Part shown: positions 11,326 to 20,770 of the stretch, one piece after another
Numbering within the stretch: position 1 is the stretch's first letter
Layout: every line of letters begins with the position of its first letter
Origin: Ustulina deusta
Lineage: Eukaryota; Ascomycota; Sordariomycetes; Xylariales; Xylariaceae
DNA: 64,000 nt
NCBI GenBank assembly: GCA_023159155.1
Contig: JAJNNX010000046.1
Location: forward strand, 186,001 to 250,000
Reading direction: 5' to 3'
The notes under the pieces: model-generated
What the model saw: only the letters and a program-made list of their open reading frames with translations
Database searches by the model: none
Told to the model about the DNA's origin: nothing
Position numbers and translations under genes: made by a program

Positions 11326-12717
11326 GGGTGTTGCCGGACTGTCGTGGCGAGTCTATATCAGCGTTTGGGAAATTCACGAATGATTGCATCCAGTCACTTC
11401 TAAGATCTGAGCCATCGTGTGGGCTGTCTCGCTGTGAACTGCCTTGACTAGTGGAATCCTGACGCTGCGATGGCCCGAGGCGGACGAAAATGGTCTCGGT
11501 ATCGGAATCGATCAGTATATTCGATTTTACGAGGAGGGTGGACAACGGGATCTGCCCGCATTCCACCCCAAGCTGGCTTACGTGACGCGCACATGTACCA
11601 ATCTCTTCCTGAAGATCTAGGTTGGAGAATCTGTCAAGCCCGATGTCGTTGCAAATTTCAGAGTACCTGAATACGTTTGTTAGCTTGATCCGGTCGAGTA
11701 GGCGGGGAGCTTACGATCGATCTAAGAAGATGCCGAGGAAGAAAGCGGGATTTATGACCGGTACGTCTCTCGAGATCTCGAGTGTGATGTCCGTGCGCAA
11801 AAGTAATTGGACGATCAAGTCTGCAATTTCATTCACTTTGTTCTTTCCAACCCCCTTGTAAAGATAGGAACCCTTAAACTTAGTTTCTGTAGCATCTTTG
11901 GTTAGCATTTGTTGCGACAGGATCACCGTACCCGTACCTTTCAACGCACTAAATAGTAAGGTGGAATACACTCCCCACTGAGGCTGGAGCTCGTTCATAA
12001 CTCGATTTGTCAGTATACATATGAGTTCTTTGTTCCTCACGCGGTGTTCTTCTCCGAGATCGCGTGTCTCGGAATGATTTGGACTGGTACAGCGGCGTTG
12101 GTAACTCAAGTAACGAGCGTAGATAGTAGCTAACCAAGCTATGTCGTTTGTGTTTCTTGCAATTCTATCGAGGAATTCTTCTAGATTGGACGTGCCATTC
12201 GCTTTGGCTTCTCTTCGGTGTTCCATCAGACTAATACCTAGGTCCGCGGGGATCAGGTATTTTTTCTGCGTCTCGGCCGTCCAGCTTTGTAGCTTTCCCA
12301 TCCCGCTCATCACCTTGTCGACAAATGTTTGAGCAAAGGCGGCATGGTCGTCTCTTACCGGGGTGGCTGTGGATAATTCAAAACAAACGAGATTATCAGA
12401 CTGTACGACCTTGCAGCTTTGACTTGTCAGATTTCCACACATTCGCCCATTCATATATAATCCACATACCCACGGTTAAGCCAGTGACCTTCTCGAAAAG
12501 TCGAACTACAATGTTTCTTAAATTCTTTATCGATCTTGTCGGTTGGGAAGCTCTTGCAGCATACAGAGCAATACGCAGAACAGTCCCTGAACTCCTCCCC
12601 GTCTCGATAGAAAGGGCGTGAAGAAACAACAAGGTTTGCGGTATGCTGCTGATAGGACAATGGGATGCTCGACTCTTGTGACCAACAGGTCTCGCTGGAT
12701 TGGTTAACATCTGCCAT
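11300..12717 (-). CDS. Hypothetical Cys-rich N-terminus protein, three exons
   Basis: Spliced model 12717-12470, 12422-11715, 11666-11300 (440 aa), with introns of 47 and 48 nt and consistent phase. The N-terminus carries a Cys/His cluster (C46, C50, C53, C54, H69, C70) that could bind zinc. The middle is helical and globular (FVDKVMSGMGKLQSW, EEFLDRIARNTNDIAWLATI). The C-terminal 80 residues are Ser/Asp-rich and probably disordered. Function unknown. An inverted repeat lies about 100 bp upstream of the start. Confidence 0.6.
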
Positions 12718-12819
12718 AGGAAGCAGTCACTCATCGTGTTCACCTGAATCAGGCCGAGAAGCATGGAGGGATGAGTGCTCATATGCGTACACGACTGGCC
12801 AACCAGGACTTAGACTATA

Positions 12820-12857
12820 ACCCCTGTACTCATTTTACGTAGAAGGAGTACAGGGGT
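12820..12857. promoter_or_regulatory. 12-bp inverted repeat upstream of the 440-aa gene
   Basis: ACCCCTGTACTC at 12820-12831 and its perfect reverse complement at 12846-12857, with a 14-nt spacer. It sits 103 bp upstream of the minus-strand start at 12717 and about 520 bp upstream of the Ras gene. It could be a dimeric regulator site or a hairpin. Confidence 0.5.
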
Positions 12858-13379
12858 ATACGGGCAATGTCACCACAAGCAGCTCCGTGCATGGAAGAGT
12901 TGCTTAAGACTCATGTTGGGCTATATTGAGTGGAGCAGGCGGCATGCAGGACACTTCGTACACCAGGTACACTGGATTGTTGGCGGAAGGCACTAGTTGA
13001 TCCATCACAAGCCATGCGGCCGCTATCATCACCAGACCCACGTCCAGCTCCGCTCCCAAGGTCGATATTCAGGTCGCTGACACGTTCCCACGGCCATCAG
13101 ACAATATAGCCATATACATCATAATGGCTGATTCTAATTTCCCCCTTGCCTAGTCTACGAGTAACCGCTATTGGCAAGTGCCTTGGTCGGGTTACCATGG
13201 AATATAAAATGGCAAAATTGCACTTTCGTACCAGTATGCACAATCCCTTCACTTGGTCGACCGCTACGTGTCCTACGTAGCCACCCTTTCAGCGCCCTCT
13301 TGAGCTCTCGTCACTCAGCACGTATTACCTTCCCCTGCTCGTACATTAGACTTAACCTTTCGACGTGGTCAAACGTAGT

Positions 13380-14073
13380 ATGGAGCCAGACCATTCGCTA
13401 TATCGGGTAGTGGTGTTAGGTGACGGCGGTGTTGGCAAGACAGCACTGACGATCCAGCTGTGCCACCAACAATTCGTTGAGGAAGTATGTTATCATATTC
13501 TCTTTGCTATGGAGATTATCTAACCGATTATGCTATGGTTTTGGATAGTACAACCCTACAATTGAAGACTCTTATCGAACGCACGTTATCATTGATGATC
13601 AAAGATATCTGGTCGAAGTTCTCGACACAGCTGGTCAGGAGGCCTATACATACCTGCAAGATCAGTGGATTAATCAGAGTGATGGCATAATTCTGGTGTA
13701 CAGTGTTACATCGCGGGATTCTTTTGGGATAATCAAGACGCTCTTCCAAAAGGTCCTTTGGGCAAAGGGCTGGGACCCCGAGGACCCCGTGGCCTCGACT
13801 CCAACGAGATTGCCCATCATGATCGTAGGCAATAAAAGCGACAAGTTCACTGAAAGAAAAGTATCGACCAGAGAGGGATACGACGTTGCGAAGGACCTTG
13901 GCTGCGAATTTATCGAAACGTCAGCAAAGAATAACATCAACGTTGGAAAGGCTTTCTGCGATGTAGTTAAAATACTACATAGTCTATCAGACAGGATGGC
14001 ATCTCCCAGAACCCCTGCCTGGCCGTCATTAATAGGCATAGGCGGTGACGGCGGCTGCTGTGCTGTCATGTAA
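13380..14073 (+). CDS. Ras-family small GTPase
   Basis: Spliced model 13380-13484 and 13549-14073 (209 aa), with a 64-nt intron. It has the full Ras core: P-loop GDGGVGKT (residues 14-21), switch I YNPTIEDSY, switch II DTAGQEAY, NKSD and ETSAK. The C-terminus ends GGCCAVM, a CAAX-type prenylation signal (CAVM) preceded by another Cys. It should act as a membrane-anchored signalling switch. The sequence is closest in feel to fungal Ras1/Rsr1 proteins. It is a shortened paralogue lacking the long hypervariable tail, and switch II has EAY where Ras has EEY. All catalytic motifs look intact. Confidence 0.9.
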
Positions 14074-14668
14074 CTAAGCAGTTGGGCGTTTCTGATGTTT
14101 ACCGCCTAGATACAGCCTGGTTTTTGGAAGCCTTACTTTCAAAGGTCATGCAATCGGCCACATCTTGTACATTTTCTCATTGCATTTAGTCTTGTAGTCT
14201 TTCTACTTTTAATCCTCGTCCTCCCCTTGATTCTTGCTCTTTCTCAACTCGACTTCTGCCACAGAACACCGTGTATTTCTGCTGTAACAATAGCACTTCT
14301 TCAGGCCAGCTTGGCTCACCCGAGCGCGGATTGCCGTCAACATTAGCTCTTGCCCAAGCCGTCCTCACAAGGCAATAGTTGTGCTATTAATTTGCTATAC
14401 AGAGGTGAATTCAGTCCACTGCCGTTGAATAGAAATGCCTGTGAGGTAGGTAGGTAGGTAGGTCCTTGTAGATGTTGTTCACTCGTCGTACTACGTAACT
14501 CGCAAACGCAGGGATTTCTTTTTTAGAATCAGCTGCCACTAATGCAGACTATGTCTGTTTAGCTTCGGCATACTTGCTCATTGGTATAAAACCAACGATG
14601 GTTCCTCTGGCCTGTCATTCCTACCAACGCAGCACCAAGGCCTCCTCTGTTCTATCTGTTATTCAAGG
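14074..14668. other. Intergenic; short GTAG run
   Basis: Spacer between the Ras and DUF3295-type genes. A small (GTAG)n run lies at about 14444-14461. No other structure seen. Confidence 0.4.
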
Positions 14669-15325
14669 ATGAGTTGCCCCCCTATATTTCGAGTTCGTAT
14701 ACCCGACAAAAACAATGCGCCTAAATTGCGGGGTTCTTCTAGATTACCAACAACCTCTCTATTAAGCCACCCGCCTAATGAACCCCCAGATGAAAATGCT
14801 ATCATAGACGACACGGACAACGATTGGGAAAGTGATAACTCGAGCGGCCATGAGGATAATAATCTCGAACGACGTACAGACACAGAAGATTTTGCATTCA
14901 AACGACTCCCGAAAGCAATCATTATTCGGACAACGTCCAATCTTAGTCAATTGCTGGCCGAAGAAAATAAAGAGGCCAAGGCATCTCCTTTATCAAGATC
15001 GATGCCAGACATGTGTCAACACGCTAGTTGCACACGGTTTCTTTCTGAACATCGTATCTTGCGGCCCCCACCAGCCGAAATCTCGACTTCCCTAGATCTG
15101 CCCACCAGCTACACAGCCACCGCTCGGCCTTTGTCACCTCGATCAACAAGAGCGAATATATTAGCCACCGAATTGACCGAAGAACTTCGACGGGGGCTGT
15201 TGTGGGAGCGTTGCCAGAACAAACCAACGCCAAGCGGATATGGCAGCAGGGGATCTCCCCTATGTAAGAAAAGGGAATGGCATCTAGATGATACGCTACA
15301 TTATCTTAACCATCGAGTCTGGTGA
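14669..15325 (+). CDS. DUF3295-type fungal protein, short form
   Basis: 218 aa in one exon. The C-terminal block TELTEELRRGLLWERCQNK matches the hallmark of the fungal DUF3295 family (TELTESLRRxLLWER) found in GATA/nitrogen-regulation-linked proteins. The central acidic DWESDNSSGHED followed by FKRLP also fits that family's internal layout. Family members are usually much longer, so this is a short or degenerate paralogue. Probably nuclear; role uncertain. Confidence 0.65.
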   Translation: MSCPPIFRVRIPDKNNAPKLRGSSRLPTTSLLSHPPNEPPDENAIIDDTDNDWESDNSSGHEDNNLERRTDTEDFAFKRLPKAIIIRTTSNLSQLLAEENKEAKASPLSRSMPDMCQHASCTRFLSEHRILRPPPAEISTSLDLPTSYTATARPLSPRSTRANILATELTEELRRGLLWERCQNKPTPSGYGSRGSPLCKKREWHLDDTLHYLNHRVW

Positions 15326-15630
15326 TCTTATTTGAAGAGTCTATGTTGAGGTCTTGATTGCTTTCTATTGCCTGTCTAGTACTCAAGGATCGCCCGATGG
15401 GTATATTCAACTCGCCAATACGTCTGATGGCGTTTAGCGTGCCGGAATCTCTGACTATCATCATAATAATAAATTTTGCGTTCTCCTCTTTCATTATCTG
15501 TCGTCACATCTAATGCATAACTATATCGTGAACGCTTCCTAGTACTCCGGAACTCGCGATCTATAACGCCACATGCATGTATAATCAAGCAATCCACTAA
15601 CTATAACCACAGGTCAAGTGAGATCTAGAA

Positions 15631-15715
15631 AGGTATCCGTGTAGATCAATCCCGCAGACCTAAGGCAGCGGACAATCGCTGGTTCAGTTATTTGAATGGC
15701 CATTTGCTTATTTGT
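15631..15715. repeat. Duplicated upstream segment, copy 1
   Basis: About 85-100 bp is similar to 16745-16855. The shared blocks are AGATCTA-AAGG, CCGCAGACCTA, a GTCGGT/CGCTGGT block and ATTTGAA/ATTTAAA. Both copies end shortly before an ATGGAT start, so a promoter was duplicated. Confidence 0.6.
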
Positions 15716-15757
15716 CAAGCGGCTACTACTACGCATGTGAGGCAATTTAATCCTGTC

Positions 15758-15895
15758 ATGGATGGTTTCAAAGCGTTACTAACCCCGGATAAGCAGGGAG
15801 AATTTGATATCGCTGCTAGGAACTCAAGGAAGTACGATTCCCCCACCGTCCGTAGAGAAGCAAGCGAGATTGCTAGCCCCATAGGCTCCGAATAG
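15758..15895 (+). CDS. Small hypothetical ORF (45 aa)
   Basis: The ATG follows the duplicated upstream segment at the same relative place as the start of the minisatellite gene at 16901. The product is MDGFKALLTPDKQGEFDIAA plus a polar tail. It may be a truncated paralogue of that gene's N-terminus. Coding status rests only on context. Confidence 0.3.
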   Translation: MDGFKALLTPDKQGEFDIAARNSRKYDSPTVRREASEIASPIGSE

Positions 15896-16152
15896 TCCTA
15901 CAGTAATTACCGGCCGGCCTTAGGCTGACCCTGGTGGTAGTGCTCCGTGTGTATAAGAATACAGCCTTTCGTCAGCCATTCTTTTTGACTCTCGTTCTTT
16001 CCTTCTCTATTATCATCATTATCAGGAAGCTGTTTCGTCTCATATCTTCGTATTTGAACACATCTATTATCCTCGCTTTCTCAACTAAAGGCCGATCAGG
16101 GCAATTACCCATCCATCAGCCCTGCCCAACAACTCTTGATTTTAATAACACC

Positions 16153-16483
16153 ATGTCTAACAACAATAACAACAATACTATCGTCATCCGCGCCGACGAC
16201 TCTACGATCACCCGTACGTGCTTTTGATTCATCACCGTCAACCTGCTAACGTAATGTAGCCCAACCACCACATCGCCTTGTTGAGGGGAGAGCTGAATGG
16301 ACGTTCAACATTCGTGAACTGTCAAAGGACCTGATCCTCGCAACACTAGGTGGTGGCTTTGTCGCAGGCGTAGCAAGTTGCCAAGGCTTGGTTCAATCGG
16401 ATCCGACGGCATATTGGGCTATAAATGGATTTTACGCGACTGCTGCTACTCTAGCAATTCTCAAAGACCATGGAGTCATTTAG
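16153..16483 (+). CDS. Small membrane protein, two exons
   Basis: Spliced model 16153-16213 and 16260-16483 (94 aa), with a 46-nt intron (GTACGT donor, CTAAC branch). The Asn-rich start (MSNNNNNNT) is followed by a hydrophilic part. Two hydrophobic helices come next (LILATLGGGFVAGVASCQGL and a segment around AINGFYATAATLAIL) in a helical-hairpin arrangement. No family recognised. Confidence 0.6.
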
Positions 16484-16744
16484 GAGAGCGTGTGATGATC
16501 GCTACATACTATACCGGTGATGCAATAGAAGTAGGGATGTCATAGTATTCAGTGGTATTTTTTGATAGCAGACTTAGAAATCATGTAACGAACTTGGTTG
16601 TATCTTTCTTTCTAACTCACCGCCCGTTTCAAAGTCTGCAAACACTATGAACGCCTACCAACCTCCCTCTAATTGACTTGCAGCATACAGCGCCACTAGA
16701 TGTATGTAGAAAGCCAGTAACCTATTATAATCATAGGGCAATGT

Positions 16745-16855
16745 AGATCTAAAAGGGTATGGTATAGAGTAGATGAGCCCCGCAGACCTACACATGTTCC
16801 AAGGCGTCGCATAACCGTCGGTCCCAATATTTAAACATCGCGTGTGTCCATTTCC
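16745..16855. repeat. Duplicated upstream segment, copy 2
   Basis: Partner of the segment at 15631-15715, with a roughly 15-bp insertion relative to it. It lies just upstream of the minisatellite gene start at 16901. Confidence 0.6.
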
Positions 16856-16900
16856 TATCGAAAAGTCGATGCTCCCAATTAAATCCATCTATCTGCTACA

Positions 16901-17463
16901 ATGGATCACCCTGACGTCCCACTAAGCCTAGATAATCCGACGGCAGTAGCTACCAGGGTATCAGCTGAAGCGATTCGGGATATACTCTCCCAGTACGGTT
17001 ACTTCCAGTCATACGACCCAAGGCACATTGCTAATCATATAGAACCCGAGAGGAGATAAATGACGCGAAAAATCAATGCCGTGATAAATTAGACCAACTT
17101 CAGCAATGCCTCAACCAAGTCGGACGAAAATTGGACGAGGTAGAACAACGCATTTCCGAATTGCTGAACATATTGAGCACGTTGAGGAGCACGTTGAGGA
17201 GCACGTTGAGGAGCACGTTGAGGAGCACGTTGAGGAGCACGTTGAGGAGCACGTTGAGGAGCACGTTGAGGAGCACGTTGAGGAGCACGTTGAGGAGCAC
17301 GTTGAGGAGCACGTTGAGGAGCACGTTGAGGAGCACGTTGAGGAGCACGTTGAGGAGCACGTTGAGGAGCACGTTGAGGAGCACGTTGAGGAGCACGTTG
17401 AGGAGCACGTTGAGGAGCATGTTGAACAGCATAAAAACTGCCAGCCCGTCCCCGAGCGCTTGA
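16901..17463 (+). CDS. Coiled-coil protein with (LRST)n minisatellite
   Basis: Spliced model 16901-16992 and 17043-17463 (170 aa), with a 50-nt intron (GTACGG donor, GCTAAT branch, ATAG acceptor). Splicing removes a frame break and restores a strong helix: REEINDAKNQCRDKLDQLQQ, then CLNQVGRKLDEVEQRISELL. The helix runs into 19 perfect LRST tetrapeptides plus imperfect edge units, and a short tail ends SPSPSA. The repeat DNA is a near-perfect 12-bp unit, so copy number should vary between strains. The EEHV frame is also open, but it does not connect to the 5' exon. Confidence 0.6.
17174..17420. repeat. 12-bp coding minisatellite, about 20 units
   Basis: The unit GAGGAGCACGTT is repeated head to tail with almost no sequence change and a period of exactly four codons, so all frames stay open. 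The forward frames read (LRST)n and (EEHV)n; the reverse strand reads (LLNV)n. Such homogeneity indicates recent expansion. Confidence 0.95.
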
Positions 17464-17518
17464 ATTTTCAGCTTCTTAGGAGCCTACTTTGGTTGCTTAC
17501 TTCCCACTCTGTCTACGG

Positions 17519-17720
17519 AGGGGCTTGAAAGATCAATTGCCGCAATGTTTTATCTATTCACATTTATCTGTCACCTTACTCAAGGCCTCATTCTTACCTG
17601 CACGCCTAATGTACTACATTCGCAATGGGGTTGGCTTGTTATCGACGGCTTTCAGCGCTTTACACTACCTTTGCTTAGCTGCAGAGTCGTTTCCCTATCA
17701 TCCTCTTTGCTCCTCCTGAC
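17519..17720 (+). pseudogene. Decayed copy of the 18.4-kb membrane-protein gene
   Basis: The DNA from CTTGAAAGATCAATT onward parallels the start of the gene at 18411: CTTGAAAGATCAATT, then TTTATTTGCCACCTT versus TTTATCTGTCACCTT, then CTGCACG, then TTTGCTTAGCTGCAGAGTCGTTTCCC versus the equivalent. The reading frame is broken by indels. It is a tandem duplicate about 900 bp upstream. Confidence 0.6.
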
Positions 17721-18410
17721 GGAGATAGGGGTATGGACTACGATACGATTGGCGAGGACAGTGGGTAGTCAAGGAGATTCGGAAACGATGGATCTTGGGG
17801 GACTTGGAACAATAGGTGTGGCGCTAGGTGGAGGGGAGACGTTACCCTGCTTCTAATAGTCTGTTTTTCTTTATCTGCAAGCATGGACGTGGTACGTGTT
17901 GGTAGGTGTACAATAATTGCAACTTTGCCGTCGGCGTATGCATGAAGTTTATTATTAGCAAGCAAACATATACCGAATTTGGATGCCGTTCAATATTCTT
18001 CTGACTTGTCACTTAAGCTTCGATCACAAACATATAAAATGTCCAGATATAGAATAGCCAGGCTGCATTATAGCCATGGCGCGATAGCCTCAACCGGTGA
18101 GCATACCCTAGCGTGGGCTCACAAGGATTAGCAGCAAGAATTTGGCACAGCGGTGGTTGTCTAGGTTGAGCTGCTCGAGAAATGGTTCTCCCGTCAACTC
18201 CATATGCACCACCAATTCACATGCAGACGGCAGTATAGAGGCGAAGTATTTTGATATATCACTCCAGGTACTCACCCAGGCTAGGGGGTTGCTACATTCA
18301 TCGGTCTAGCCCTTCGTGCTCAACATAGATTATATCTGCCGAGCTCCTTTCATGACCTCAGTATTCTGAGCTTATTGAGAATCTACTACTATAATTACTT
18401 GCTTCTCACC

Positions 18411-18943
18411 ATGTTTTCTGTAACCTTGAAAGATCAATTTCAGCAACATATCCTTAACTTTATTTGCCACCTTGCAATTGGAATCGTCGGCCTTGTTCTA
18501 ATCTGCACGTATGATGCTATACGTTGGCCGTGGGATTTGATCGCTCTTAGCGACCATACCATACGCCACCTTTGCATGGCCGCGAAATCGTTCCCAATAA
18601 CCCTTCTAGGCCTCCTTATTTTCGGGTTCTCTATCATTCTAGGCGTACTCCCCGCTCTGGCATTCATCGCTATCTATGAGGCGGTGTGCCTCTGCGGGCG
18701 ACTTTATCGAAGCATGCAGTGTTCGCTAGTAAGTCCACCTCTTACACCGTCTTAAGATGAAATTCCTTTTGCTTAACGCAGCTTTGTCGATTTCGATCTC
18801 TTGCAGTACAGTGCTACCTTAGACTGATCTTTTCTTACGCAGAGGTTGTTCTCTGGGTACTCCTAGCTGGGGTGGCTACATCAGCCGTAATATGGTTGGA
18901 CATAGCGGTAGCGGATCAACGGGGTTTCGGGGAGGCGTCCTAA
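18411..18943 (+). CDS. Multi-pass membrane protein, two exons
   Basis: Spliced model 18411-18728 and 18782-18943 (159 aa), with a 53-nt intron (GTAAGT donor, TTAAC branch). There are three or four hydrophobic helices: FICHLAIGIVGLVLIC, a long one from about LLGLLIFGFSIILGVLPALA, and one in exon 2 (VVLWVLLAGVATSAVIWLD). No known family. It has a decayed tandem copy at 17.5 kb. Confidence 0.6.
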
Positions 18944-19428
18944 ATATGCCAGCATGTTATGTTCAGGGGGGATGGATGGGTGTGTCCAATAGGTAATAAA
19001 TCTGGAAGCAGTATGTGTATTCCTTGTAATATTGGTATCGTTCGACGAACAGTCTCGTATACCGAAATTCTAGACTGAATAAACATTTCAATGTTTGTTT
19101 TCTTGATGTAAATGGCCAGGTGTTATTGGTATGCTGGTAATGACTGTTTTGCAGGAATATATGTATAAGGTATTTTTTGTTGTTAAATATGCTTAGCTCT
19201 ATGTTTACTTGTTTTTACATTTAATCTAGGCTAGGCACTGTACTCATTCGACCTTCTGTATACCGACCGCATGCCGCGGCTACCGAGAAAACAGTAAAGT
19301 CCCATGCTCTAGAAAAGCTCTGCAAATCTAACGCTCTGTTTCTTGTACGCCTCGTTAAAGTCTATGCACCGGCGCAACTATCAACTACAAACCGATACTA
19401 AGAGACTGCGTCCAAATACCCTCTAACA
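18944..19428. other. Intergenic, AT-rich
   Basis: Spacer with promoter-like pyrimidine tracts before the ABC transporter gene. No gene or repeat recognised. Confidence 0.4.
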
Positions 19429-20697
19429 ATGGAAGCAAACACCGTTTCGAGGCTGCTTATTGTATTACGCTACGCGTACCCTTCACTTATCTTTCTCTAC
19501 CTCATTGTCGCATCGATTCTCGCGCTGCGCCTTCCCCTATCGAATGTATATTTCCCTAAACGAAGGTATACCATCTCTGGGCTCTTTTCACTGGTGATAT
19601 TATGTTTTGGCCTAGATGGAGCTGTCGGCGTAGCCGGGATCGTCTTCTGGCGTCTGTGGCCATCTCAGGAAGACATTATCGGCCTGTTCTCTTGCATTTT
19701 ACTGTTCGGTATCATTGCACAATCGTTCGAGGGAACTTCTGACGCTGTGATATGGTACCAACTCTACGGCTCCTGTGCAATTGGTTTTTTTTGCGATATC
19801 TCAACTGCGACAGTACAGCTTCTTAGCGCGCAGGGCACCCATACAGTTAACCTCGGCCTGCCACGGACTGGTAACAAGTCGAAAACTCTCCTCCTACTAC
19901 ACGCATCTCTCGCATATACTCGATGCGTCATTTTTGCGGCTATCTCTCTGGCTTTTCTCTGCCAAGATCGACGGAAGCATAGAGCCTCTGACGATGAGGA
20001 GGCACCACTTCTCCCAAGTCCGGACCCGTCGTCAAGCGCCGACCGTATAGACTCCCCGGATACCAGCGGTACCCGTCCACGATCGGAAAGGAACTGGCTT
20101 GTCCAATCCCAAAAGCTCCTGGTCCTATATCCGTACATTTGGCCAAGAAACCATCGCAGCTTGCGGATTCGAATTGGGCTAGTTGGTCTCTGCATATTAG
20201 CAAACAATGGCATCAACTTCTTAATACCTCGCCAATACGGCATCCTGGTCGATTGTCTTGGTGCATCATCGGAAAGAAACCCATGGCTACAGGTCGCCAT
20301 CTTTATAGCTCTTCGGTTACTCTCATCAGAAGCCGGCATCCAATTTGTGCGAAAAGTGCTCTGGCTGCGGGTAGAGCAGTACTGGGAGAAAGCACTCAGC
20401 ACCGCTGCATTTTCACACATCATGTGCCTTTCTGCGGACTTCCACGATTCTACTGACCTCATAGGATTGCAAATGGCCATTATGAGTGGTAATGGCATTT
20501 CATACGTAGCAGAAATGATCTGCTTCCAGGCAGCACCTACAATGATTGACTTAGTCATCGCTGTTGCGTATCTTTCCGTCAAGTTTGGACCGTACGAAGG
20601 CCTTATTATATTAGCAACAACAGTGGCCTTTGTGAAGTTCTCCCTTCGCACCATCTCTTCTGCTCGGGAACAACAGCGCCAAGTATGGGAAAGGTAG
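19429..20697 (+). pseudogene. ABC transporter (HMT1/ATM-like half transporter), 3'-truncated
   Basis: 422 aa covering only the membrane part of a fungal half-size ABC transporter of the vacuolar HMT1/ATM type. Hydrophobic N-terminal helices come first, then an acidic linker (DDEEAPLLPSPDPSSS). The ABC-transmembrane domain begins at about residue 225 (LYPYIWP) and includes RVEQYWEKALSTAAFSHIM and LSADFHDSTDLIG. No nucleotide-binding domain follows: no Walker A, signature or Walker B. The frame ends 44 bp before a telomere-repeat tract. A GTAGGT at the stop could be the donor of a lost intron. The fragment cannot transport on its own. Confidence 0.8.
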
Positions 20698-20740
20698 GTT
20701 TGGCAGAGCGCAGGTGGGCCCTGCTTGGGTTCGAACGCCA

Positions 20741-20770
20741 CCCTAACCCTAACCCTAACCCTAACCCTAA
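20741..20770. repeat. Interstitial telomere repeat (CCCTAA)5
   Basis: Five perfect CCCTAA units read left to right, followed by TCCC. On this strand that is how a left chromosome end looks, so the tract is oriented as a cap for the DNA to its right. It sits exactly between a 3'-truncated ABC transporter and a 5'-truncated zinc-finger/HET gene. Confidence 0.95.

Noticed and set aside
17106..17528. Long acidic (EEHV)n reading frame
   Set aside because: Cannot be joined in phase to the upstream exon with good splice sites; the LRST frame can. Kept only as an alternative frame in the minisatellite finding.
20729..20740. GGGTTCGAACGCC resembles the T-loop of a tRNA
   Set aside because: No acceptor stem, D arm or anticodon arm can be built around it; it lies directly at the telomere tract.
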